Assembly: GCA_000828075.3 (NCBI GenBank)
Contig: JXCB02000002.1
Location: forward strand, 251,553-315,552
Length of the DNA: 64,000 nt
DNA from: Tolypothrix campylonemoides VB511288
GTDB lineage: Bacteria; Cyanobacteriota; Cyanobacteriia; Cyanobacteriales; Nostocaceae
Direction: 5' to 3'
The position numbers and the translations under genes are program-made. Shown here piece by piece: positions 47,459-54,918 of the stretch. How positions within the stretch are numbered: the stretch's first letter is position 1; every line of letters starts with the position of its first letter. Under the pieces are notes generated by a model. That model ran no database searches. It worked only from the letters and a program-made list of their open reading frames with translations, and was not told the DNA's origin.

Positions 47459-48262
47459 CTACTTCAATGTTAAAAACTTCTCCAAAGCTGTTACCATACT
47501 GGGGGGCCAACGCCGAACATTTGCCACCCACTTAATATCTTTATAGCGTCCATCAAGTCCGACTGCTGAGACCCAGTTACTCTCCGCTTCACCTTGTTTT
47601 CCCTGTACCCAATACGCGGCGGTAATGGCGGCGCGTACATCGGCAAAGTTAGGGTATTTCCGGAGAATATTTCGCATTTCGCGAATTGCTTCGTCTACTT
47701 TACCAGTTTCATACAAAGCAAGGGCATAGTTAGCACGGGCAAAGGCAAAATTTGGGGTAACTTCAGCGGATTTTTTGTAGTCGGCGATCGCCTTCTCCCA
47801 TTTCCCCAAACCAGCATTTGCATTGCCCCGATTGTTATATGCCATTGCATCTTTCGGGTCAAGTTCTAGAACATGATTGTAATCTGCGATCGCCTCTTCC
47901 CATTTTCCCAAACCCTCCAACGCCGTACCGCGATTCAAGTAAGGGTCAGTCACATCTGGCGCAAGCTCTATTGCCTTATTATAATCTGCCAGTGCTTCTT
48001 GCAACTTGTTTTGGCTCACTCTAGAATTTCCCCGGTTACTTAAAGCAGCTGCATTATCCGGGGATTGCTCAATAATCTGCGTCCAGTAACGTTCCGCTGT
48101 CGCAAAATCACCTTTATCTGTAGCCGCAAAAGCCTTTGTCGCTAACTCATCGCGTTGCTGTAATTGTTCTTGACTTAAATTGGGAGATTGAGTTTGTGCC
48201 ATGACAACCTCACCCCACCCAAACACAAGCAACAGACTTAAAAAAATAATAATTAATCTCAT
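47459..48262 (-). CDS. Exported TPR protein
   Basis: A 267-residue protein with an N-terminal signal sequence (RLIIIFLSLLLVFGWGEVVM then AQTQ, giving a likely signal-peptidase I cleavage after about residue 22), so periplasmic or thylakoid-lumenal. At least four tetratricopeptide units follow, such as AAALSNRGNSRVSQNKLQEA, DPYLNRGTALEGLGKWEEA and AMAYNNRGNANAGLGKWEKA. The tail VANVRRWPPSMVTALEKF is found in other cyanobacterial lumenal TPR proteins as I remember them. The gene ends 12 bases before the P450 start, so the two may be co-transcribed. Confidence 0.88.
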   Translation of the reverse strand: MRLIIIFLSLLLVFGWGEVVMAQTQSPNLSQEQLQQRDELATKAFAATDKGDFATAERYWTQIIEQSPDNAAALSNRGNSRVSQNKLQEALADYNKAIELAPDVTDPYLNRGTALEGLGKWEEAIADYNHVLELDPKDAMAYNNRGNANAGLGKWEKAIADYKKSAEVTPNFAFARANYALALYETGKVDEAIREMRNILRKYPNFADVRAAITAAYWVQGKQGEAESNWVSAVGLDGRYKDIKWVANVRRWPPSMVTALEKFLTLK

Positions 48263-48294
48263 TTTAGTGGTTAGTAGTTAGTAGTTAGTGGTTA

Positions 48295-48410
48295 CTATAG
48301 CAATCCTAGATAAGTTGTGAAATTTTCTTTTAAAACGAACCGCCAAGACGCAAAGAGCGCAAAGAAAGGAGAAAAAGAGAGTTCTCACGAATGATTTAGG
48401 ATTGCTATAG
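48295..48410. mobile_element. MITE-like element with 14-bp perfect terminal inverted repeats
   Basis: CTATAGCAATCCTA (48295-48308) and TAGGATTGCTATAG (48397-48410) are exact reverse complements bounding a 116-bp non-coding unit. Terminal bases match the element at 25164 at all but a few positions. A TTAGTAG-type heptamer array (48265-48294) adjoins the left end. Confidence 0.7.
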
Positions 48411-48488
48411 TTAGTAGGAATTTTTAGCAACTACCTACTAACGTGAAATCCCATGACATAAAAGTGTGGGAAAAAATGTGGGATATGC

Positions 48489-49589
48489 TTACGGCAACAA
48501 TGACAATTGTTCATTTGGGGGTTTAAAACCCAAATGCTTGTAAGCTGCTGGTGTCGCCACCCTACCACGGGTTGTCCGGCTTAAATACCCAATCTGCATC
48601 AAATAAGGTTCATAGACTTCCTCAATGGTTTGTGTATCTTCACCCGTCGCTGCGGCGATTGTTTCCAATCCCACTGGACCACCGTTAAAGTTTTCAATGA
48701 TTACACTTAACATCCGCCGATCTGTCCAATCTAAACCGCACGGATCGACTTGAAAGAGTTGCAATGCTTCTGCTGCCACTTTCTCGTTAATTTCCCCAGA
48801 TAATTTAACTTGAGCATAATCACGGACGCGTTTAAGTAATCTATTGGCAATACGCGGTGTTCCCCGCGCCCGACGGGCAATTTCTGCTGCACCATCTTCT
48901 GTAATGGCTGTTTGCAGTAATTGGGCGCTGCGGAGGACAATTTTGCTCAGTTCATCGACTTCATAAAATCTCAGTTTTTGAATTAAGCCAAAGCGATCGC
49001 GCAACGGAGATGTCAGCGCCCCAACACGAGTTGTTGCCCCAACCAAGGTATACTTTGATAAAGGTATGCTCCGAGTTTTGGCGCTGGAACCTTTACCAAT
49101 AGTAATATCTAGACGATAGTCCTCCATAGCTGGGTATAAAATTTCTTCGCTCATCCGCGACAGGCGATGGATTTCATCGATAAACAGAACATCTCCTGGC
49201 TTCAAATTCACCAGTAACCCGACAATATCCCTAGGACGTTCTAAAGCTGGCGCACTGGTAATTTTGCAGTTTACCCCCATTTCAGATGCTAATATCATAG
49301 CCATTGTGGTTTTTCCCAATCCCGGAGGACCATATAACAGCAGGTGATCCAGCACCTCACCCCTAGACTTCGCGGCTTTAATGGCAATTTCTAGCACGTC
49401 CTTTAAATCTTTTTGCCCGATGTAGTCAGCAAACCGCTGCGGTCGTATACTTTCTTCTTGCTTACCTTCATCAACAGCTGCTTCGGGTTGCAAAAGATTT
49501 TCCTTTGGAGGAACTTTTGCCACTTCCCGACGCTGCTTTGGTTGTCCGTTGGGTTCTGGGGGCTGTTTTTTCGAGGAGATAATCGCCAT
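48489..49589 (-). CDS. ruvB: Holliday junction branch migration ATPase RuvB
   Basis: RuvB is the hexameric motor that drives branch migration of Holliday junctions with RuvA. The start at 49589 ([13 protein letters not shown]) gives 366 residues; upstream codons to 49700 are not conserved. Motifs: [20 protein letters not shown], Walker [13 protein letters not shown], Walker [11 protein letters not shown], sensor [19 protein letters not shown] with the Arg finger, and the winged-helix end with [20 protein letters not shown]. The N-terminal extension of about 50 residues is common in cyanobacteria. ruvA is not in the window. Confidence 0.96.
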   Translation of the reverse strand: MAIISSKKQPPEPNGQPKQRREVAKVPPKENLLQPEAAVDEGKQEESIRPQRFADYIGQKDLKDVLEIAIKAAKSRGEVLDHLLLYGPPGLGKTTMAMILASEMGVNCKITSAPALERPRDIVGLLVNLKPGDVLFIDEIHRLSRMSEEILYPAMEDYRLDITIGKGSSAKTRSIPLSKYTLVGATTRVGALTSPLRDRFGLIQKLRFYEVDELSKIVLRSAQLLQTAITEDGAAEIARRARGTPRIANRLLKRVRDYAQVKLSGEINEKVAAEALQLFQVDPCGLDWTDRRMLSVIIENFNGGPVGLETIAAATGEDTQTIEEVYEPYLMQIGYLSRTTRGRVATPAAYKHLGFKPPNEQLSLLP

Positions 49590-49854
49590 AATTGCTGCTG
49601 TTAATCGGTATACGACTGTTGCACCACGAGTCTTTGGGCATAGGGCATCAAGGTGTAAGCGAACAAAAGTGCAATTGACTCTTAAGAGTTGACAATGCAA
49701 AAATTTTTCACCACGTTACACCCCTTCCCTACACCTCCACACCCTTATTTTCCCTTGCACCCTCGCTCACGTACGAAAATTTTGTTTCTGTAATACTCTC
49801 GTCAATTTAAAATTTAGATTCCGGGTAATCACAACAGGAGTGTAAAACGAAGGA

Positions 49855-50622
49855 ATGCTAGCTAAAAGAATCTTACCGTGCCTGGATGTGAAGGCGGGAC
49901 GAGTTGTCAAAGGAGTTAACTTTGTTAACTTGAAGGATGCAGGCGATCCGGTAGAACTGGCAAAGGTTTACAACGATGCAGGTGCAGATGAGTTAGTGTT
50001 TCTGGATATTACAGCTACTCATGAAGACCGGGGCATTATTATCGACGTAGTGTACCGAACTGCTGAACACGTCTTTATTCCCCTGACTGTAGGTGGTGGC
50101 ATCCAATCCTTAGAAAATGTTAAAAATCTTTTACGAGCTGGAGCAGACAAGGTTAGTATTAATTCTGCGGCGGTACGTGAGCCAGATTTTATTAATCGAG
50201 CAAGCGATCGCTTTGGCAACCAATGTATAGTCGTTGCGATTGATGCCAGACGACGACTAGACCCCAATAACCCTGGTTGGGATGTATATGTCCGTGGTGG
50301 AAGAGAAAATACTGGCATTGATGCCCTATTTTGGGCGCAAGAAGTTGAAAAACGTGGCGCAGGAGAACTCTTAGTCACAAGTATGGATGCTGATGGCACT
50401 CAAGCAGGTTATGACACAGAGTTAACTCGGGCAATTGCTCAAGCCGTACAAATTCCAGTGATTGCATCTGGTGGTGCAGGTAATTGCGAACACATCTATA
50501 CCGCGCTTACAGAAGGTCAAGCAGAAGCAGCATTACTTGCCTCGCTTTTACATTACGGACAATTAAGCGTCGCTGAGATTAAAAGTTATCTGCGCGATCG
50601 CCAAGTTCCAGTGAGAATGTAA
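49855..50622 (+). CDS. hisF: Imidazole glycerol phosphate synthase cyclase subunit HisF
   Basis: With HisH, HisF forms imidazole-glycerol-phosphate and AICAR from PRFAR in histidine synthesis. It is a 255-residue (beta/alpha)8 barrel. [19 protein letters not shown] holds the first catalytic Asp and [10 protein letters not shown] the second; [20 protein letters not shown] and [13 protein letters not shown] are the two phosphate-binding loops. The start ATG 49855 is preceded by GAAGGA. It is a single gene unit. Confidence 0.96.
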   Translation: MLAKRILPCLDVKAGRVVKGVNFVNLKDAGDPVELAKVYNDAGADELVFLDITATHEDRGIIIDVVYRTAEHVFIPLTVGGGIQSLENVKNLLRAGADKVSINSAAVREPDFINRASDRFGNQCIVVAIDARRRLDPNNPGWDVYVRGGRENTGIDALFWAQEVEKRGAGELLVTSMDADGTQAGYDTELTRAIAQAVQIPVIASGGAGNCEHIYTALTEGQAEAALLASLLHYGQLSVAEIKSYLRDRQVPVRM

Positions 50623-50737
50623 TTTCCAGCAACAAATCTTTATCTAACCAAAGATAGACCAGAACTAGAGTATTTCAACACAGTTCTTGAAAACAATGTT
50701 AATATAAATTAACTAGAATTAAGAAATATTAAAAGAT

Positions 50738-50929
50738 ATGTTGATACCTATTTTAGTCTTTGATGTAGCGCTAGTAGCCTGGTCGCTGCACCTAATGGAA
50801 AAGGCATATGAGAATAAAGAATTTTCCTTAATGTTAGCGGGGACGCTGGTTGCCTTAGCGGCAGCTGCGATGCTAGTGGTTTACTTCCTGATGGGGCATT
50901 GTATGAGCTACTTGCTGCAAGTGTCTTGA
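50738..50929 (+). CDS. Small two-helix membrane protein (63 aa)
   Basis: MLIPILVFDVALVAWSLHLM forms a first membrane helix and MLAGTLVALAAAAMLVVYFL a second, joined by a charged loop (EKAYENKEFS). It is probably an integral membrane protein of the plasma or thylakoid membrane. No family name is recognised. It stands between hisF and tRNA-Ala, with an AT-rich promoter-like upstream. Confidence 0.6.
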   Translation: MLIPILVFDVALVAWSLHLMEKAYENKEFSLMLAGTLVALAAAAMLVVYFLMGHCMSYLLQVS

Positions 50930-51054
50930 ATTGACAATTGCGATCGGCTAGTCGCTAATAGGAGTAATTAGCAATTAGCAAATAGCCAGTCTTTGATTAG
51001 CGGTGTTGACAAATAGTAAATTTCTAAACTAAAATGCATAATGCACAATAGTGC

Positions 51055-51127
51055 GGGGTTATAGCTCAGTTGGTAGAGCACCTCAATGGCATTGAGGGGG
51101 TCAGCGGTTCGAATCCGCTTAGCTCCA
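51055..51127 (+). tRNA. tRNA-Ala (GGC anticodon)
   Basis: A 73-base cloverleaf. The acceptor stem GGGGTTA pairs with TAGCTCC (with two G-U pairs), the D arm is GCTCAGTTGGTAGAGC, the anticodon stem is CCTCA/TGAGG with loop ATGGCAT (anticodon GGC at 51088-51090), and the T arm contains GCGGTTCGAATCCGC. The discriminator is A and no CCA is encoded. It reads codons GCC/GCU. Confidence 0.95.
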
Positions 51128-51650
51128 TTGGAACGCATTCCAATGTTTACAAGTAAGAATTTTCCGAGCAATACTTATGAGGAGTGCCGATTAGTATTTG
51201 GCAAGACATTGAAAGTTGTCCTAATTGGAAGTAGCGACGGCAAAGTAAACTTTAAGGCGCGGTTGTGTGCTGTGGCGGAAAAAATCTACAGGTGAACTGG
51301 CGTTGATTTCACTCAACTGTCTGCATAATTTAGCACCTGCACCCTCTTCAACTCTCCCGCTTGCAGACAGGGCTGTTTCATTCCCTCAAAGGCTCATAAT
51401 GTCAAAGGTTACTTGAGCGCCATTGCCCGAACGCGAGTGCGTGTCCGTAAGGACTCAGGGCACACGCCTAAAAGCGTATCGCTTTGATTTACAAGCGGGG
51501 AAAATTTGAATTTCCTGGGTGGAAATGTAGGTTTTCCATAACGGATGTCCCAAAAATCATCGCGCTTTGATATTGACAAATCCTCCCTCCTTATCAAAGG
51601 AGACAGTCCTGCCTTGATAAGGAGGGACTAGAGGGAAGTATTGCACCAGT
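51128..51650. other. Intergenic region with inverted repeat
   Basis: No convincing gene. A 50-codon frame from 51143 (MFTSKNFPSNTY) directly after the tRNA is too weak to call. TCCCTCCTTATCAA (51584-51597) and TTGATAAGGAGGGA (51614-51627) form a perfect 14-bp inverted repeat just before the DUF3883 fragment. Positions 51410-51490 hold a CGCGAGTGCGTGTCCGTAAG-type dispersed repeat. Confidence 0.5.
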
Positions 51651-51901
51651 GCGGCGAATTGAGGTCAAAGAACGGGCGTAATTGCACTTCTCAGTTTCCC
51701 TGACGGTGAATAAGTGGCGTAAGGCACAGCAGCTAGGAGGCTTCTTACTGGCTGTATATGGTTTGGGGATGTAATACGGTTAATCCACAGTTGTCGATGA
51801 TACAAAATCAGGCTAAGGTATTGGCGGGGGATACGAAGGAAATCAAGCAGGTGACGCGGTATATCGTGGGGGCTGAGGTATTGCAACGAAATGCGATGTA
51901 G
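51651..51901 (+). pseudogene. DUF3883 (protein NO VEIN-type C-terminal domain) remnant
   Basis: One plus-strand frame reads RRIEVKERA, stop, LHFSVSLTVNKWRKAQQLGG then FLLAVYGLGM, stop; a further piece reads MIQNQAKVLAGDTKEIKQV then TRYIVGAEVLQRNAM. IEVK-R, the (N)EW/KWRKAQQLG segment and 'IQNxAKVL' are, as I recall them, the order of motifs in DUF3883, a PD-(D/E)XK-like domain at the C-terminus of many SNF2-type helicases in defence loci. In-frame stops and a frame change show decay. The upstream part of the gene is gone. Confidence 0.6.
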
Positions 51902-51959
51902 GACTAGCAATTAACTTAATTTAAATTTATAAAAATTAATTCGTAAGAGAACATGATAC

Positions 51960-54242
51960 ATGATGATAGGTAAAGTTAATTGGTTTGGTGGTTTCAATAA
52001 TAAAAAGAACAAAATTAATAATTTTGGATTCATTACTCCATTAAATGGAGAAAATCCTGAAAAGATTTATGTATGTCGAAATGATGTTCCAGTTGATGTA
52101 CAAAACATTATAGAGGGTAAGAAAGGAGAGGGAATATATGTCAAATTCAATATTGATTCAAACTCTAATAAAGCTATTAATATTGAATTGGTAACATTTG
52201 TTGCAATTGTTGAATGGGTTGATAGAGGAATCTGCCGTCTTGATTGTGATGATAATTCTATTATTTATTTTAGAACTAGTATTAAGTTAAAAGCAGGAGA
52301 TATTCTTTACTGTGCATATAAAGTAATCAATCAAGAAAAAACACCAATTATAATTCAATTAATAAATTATAAAAATAGTAAAGATAATGTAAAAATACTT
52401 GAAAGATGTACTAAAAGTACAAATAAATCAATTTTTCTAAAATTTATTATAAACTATTTATTATCTGTGCCATTAGAGATTGCTTTCAGTTGTGTCATAG
52501 AAAAAATTTCATATTTAGATTGTCAAGAAAAAATTCAATTTATAGATGAAATTATCAATGTAGCGCCAAACCTTCTATTATTTTCTTCTGAGTTACGTTC
52601 CTATTTAGAATTTAAAGAATTTAGTTTAAATAGTTATGGTTGTTTTATTGATAAATATCTTGATAAAGTTAATGATACTTTACGAGAAGAATTATTGAAT
52701 GAATTAATTGACAGATTGAAGAAAACTACGGATTATAAACGTTCTGTCTATTGGAACCAAGTCAAATATCTACAACAAAATCTAGAATACGGAAATTTTC
52801 TCTGGGATATAGCTCCTATTGAGCGCAAAAAACAGGTTATCCAGAAGAGATACAGTAATTTTTTTGAAACTGTTTGCCAATTTCATGATTCTGGTTATCC
52901 TTATGCTCAAAAGACATCTTGTGATTGGCGTGAATTATACAAATTGAATGAAGAAGATAAAACGCTGATAATAAAATGGGATTCTAGCGTATCTAGCAAC
53001 AGTTCTACAGCAGCAAAAATGATTTCTGCCCGTGGTGCTGAAAAATTAGCAATTCAGTTTTACAAAGCATTAGGTTACACAGTAGAGGACATTTCTGCTC
53101 ATCAGGTAACTCAGAAAAGTCAAGACTGGATTACGGGAGATATAAAAATTAATTCAAAATATATAATTGATGTAAAAAATGCCCGCAGTCCTGTCAACTC
53201 TGATGTATATTCAGAGTTTTGTGTACCTGCTTTCAAGACTACCTTACGTGCTTCCAAGACAATTCCTAATACTGATGTCGGCGATGTCGGCATTATTGGA
53301 GTTTTATCCCCTTATCTAAAGAAAGAAGAGATAGATGAAATTGTTCAGCCTAGCTCTCGTCGTTCAAACCAAAGAGTATCTATATTGGGAACTTTTAACC
53401 AAACGAAACTTAAAGAGCTAAAAGATATTTTTAGTGACGACTTGATGAGTATCGATATGTCGAGAGGTTTTGACCCCAATACTTATTTACCTCATTGGGT
53501 GTTTGATTATGACAAGCGCTTCTATGTCAAACAACGTGAGATATTAGCACAGTTGCAACAGTTGCAAGCACCTGAGATTCCTACTTGGGAAGATATCTCA
53601 ATAATTGATCAGAATCCTCTGCCTTTATTCATTGCTGCCAAAAGGAAACTACTACAGGATTGGCTTGATAGTCTTCCTCAATGGAAAACTGTCTTTATTA
53701 ATTACTTAATTGTACTACGGATAGAACGCATTTCATTACCTGATTTATTTCTTGCTTTATTAAAACATTTTTTATCTATGCTTTCTTACGATAGATCTGA
53801 TTATAGTCCTCAAGAATATTTGAAGATTTTATATACAAATTCCGATACTAATCATCCTTTGAAACTCTACGATCCTTTGAACACAATTAAAGAGTTTTGT
53901 GACACTCTGCAAACCCTTTGGAGACATCGTGAGAAAGCAAAATTAAATGAATTTAAAATTTTCAAGTTTAATGGTCAAGGGCTACTACAAGGTAAACAGT
54001 CAACATCAGAGAGTAACTGGACAAGAATCTTGGCTTACTGCGGTAATAAATCGATAGAGGGCAAAGGAAAGTGCGGATATACTCCTTTAGTCATTGGTGA
54101 ACATGAAACCTGCCAAACTTGTCGTCGCCTCATCTGCCCTCAACCGGATTGTCGCCATTGCTATGATTATTGTTCATCTTACTTGGCAAGAAAACCAAAG
54201 ATATTTAGAGCAAACTCTTTATCTGATGAGATACCGTTTTAA
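51960..54242 (+). CDS. Unrecognised 760-residue protein: cold-shock-like OB fold, PD-(D/E)XK-like nuclease core, C-terminal Cys cluster
   Basis: No known full-length family is recognised. Residues 1-78 resemble a cold-shock domain (IGKVNWFGGF, NNFGFI, KIYVCRNDV), and 80-137 look like a second OB-type barrel. 150-340 are helical. 355-430 resemble a restriction-endonuclease core: ARGAEKLAIQFYKALGYTVE (Glu361), SQDWITGD (Asp389/Asp394), YIIDVKNAR (Asp404, Lys406). 690-740 has eight Cys (694, 705, 718, 721, 726, 731, 734, 738), probably binding zinc. Codons are markedly AT-rich compared with neighbours, suggesting transfer. Broken DUF3883 and DUF1156 fragments flank it, so I infer a nucleic-acid-targeting defence role. 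The start ATG 51960 follows AAGAGA. Confidence 0.85.
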   Translation: MMIGKVNWFGGFNNKKNKINNFGFITPLNGENPEKIYVCRNDVPVDVQNIIEGKKGEGIYVKFNIDSNSNKAINIELVTFVAIVEWVDRGICRLDCDDNSIIYFRTSIKLKAGDILYCAYKVINQEKTPIIIQLINYKNSKDNVKILERCTKSTNKSIFLKFIINYLLSVPLEIAFSCVIEKISYLDCQEKIQFIDEIINVAPNLLLFSSELRSYLEFKEFSLNSYGCFIDKYLDKVNDTLREELLNELIDRLKKTTDYKRSVYWNQVKYLQQNLEYGNFLWDIAPIERKKQVIQKRYSNFFETVCQFHDSGYPYAQKTSCDWRELYKLNEEDKTLIIKWDSSVSSNSSTAAKMISARGAEKLAIQFYKALGYTVEDISAHQVTQKSQDWITGDIKINSKYIIDVKNARSPVNSDVYSEFCVPAFKTTLRASKTIPNTDVGDVGIIGVLSPYLKKEEIDEIVQPSSRRSNQRVSILGTFNQTKLKELKDIFSDDLMSIDMSRGFDPNTYLPHWVFDYDKRFYVKQREILAQLQQLQAPEIPTWEDISIIDQNPLPLFIAAKRKLLQDWLDSLPQWKTVFINYLIVLRIERISLPDLFLALLKHFLSMLSYDRSDYSPQEYLKILYTNSDTNHPLKLYDPLNTIKEFCDTLQTLWRHREKAKLNEFKIFKFNGQGLLQGKQSTSESNWTRILAYCGNKSIEGKGKCGYTPLVIGEHETCQTCRRLICPQPDCRHCYDYCSSYLARKPKIFRANSLSDEIPF

Positions 54243-54376
54243 GTGTTAAAAATTAGTTATTGCTGTTAGTTAAGTAAAACAAGATAACTGAAGCACCTCA
54301 ATGAACTATTAATAGTGAACGTGAACGCAGCATATTACTTACCTACCTTATTTCTAACAATAACCTCACGTCTCAA

Positions 54377-54682
54377 GACCGCCGCCTAATTGAAGACTTT
54401 ATCCCCATACGTGAAATTTTTCTTGAAGCAGCACGAGAAAAATCTATTACAAAAGGTCATATTTCCACGCTACCTTTATGGTGGCGAGACGACCTTTGGT
54501 AGCAGCAACGGCGGTTTTTGCGTCGTTAGTAGCAGCACCAGAGTTATCGCAGAAACGCACGGGGTTTTCAACCTACCCCTTATAAAGCCAAAAGGCAGAT
54601 ATTAAAAGCACAACGGGAACGGCTGAATTTACCAGCAGATACGCCACTAAATCAAGTACCGCCGCCAAGACATGATTTTCAG
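54377..54682 (+). pseudogene. DUF1156 DNA methylase N-terminal remnant, frameshifted
   Basis: From 54377 the frame reads DRRLIEDFIPIREIFLEAAR then EKSITKGHISTLPLWW; after a one-base deletion near 54485 another frame continues RRPLVAATAVFASLVAAPE. Together these match the DUF1156 signature (LIEDFIPI..EAAREKSI.KGHISTLHLWWARRPL) of large adenine methylases found in anti-phage loci. A third frame (YKAKRQILKAQRERLNLPAD) follows and ends at 54683. The start codon, catalytic motifs and C-terminal bulk are missing, so this is a dead fragment. Confidence 0.7.
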
Positions 54683-54918
54683 TAAATTCTGCAAGCGCTT
54701 CCTAAAAATTTGCAATCCTGGGAATCTTTCTTAGATGTATTTCCGTTTTCTCTGAATTCTTTATCACCTCAGCTTAAAAATTCCGCAAATGTACCGTGTG
54801 TCATAGCAGGTGTTTGAATTTATTCTAGGTATTTAACCAAGAAAAAGAGTGTACGAAAGTGACCCAACAGCCAAAATTTTTTCATCGAGTTCGTCACAAA
54901 AGAATTTAAGGAAGAGCA
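54683..54918. other. Coding debris and leader of the GGDEF/EAL gene
   Basis: A frame continuing from the preceding fragment reads ILQALPKNLQSWESFLDVFP to a stop at about 54816; it looks like decayed coding sequence of unknown origin. The remainder is the leader of the gene at 54919, with AAGGAAG before its ATG. Confidence 0.35.

Noticed and set aside
50968..51171. Minus-strand frame containing RIRTADPLNAIEVLYQLSYN
   Set aside because: It is the antisense translation of the tRNA-Ala gene, a well-known false protein.
51143..51295. 50-codon frame after the tRNA (MFTSKNFPSNTY)
   Set aside because: It is short, has no ribosome site and no recognisable family; could be chance.
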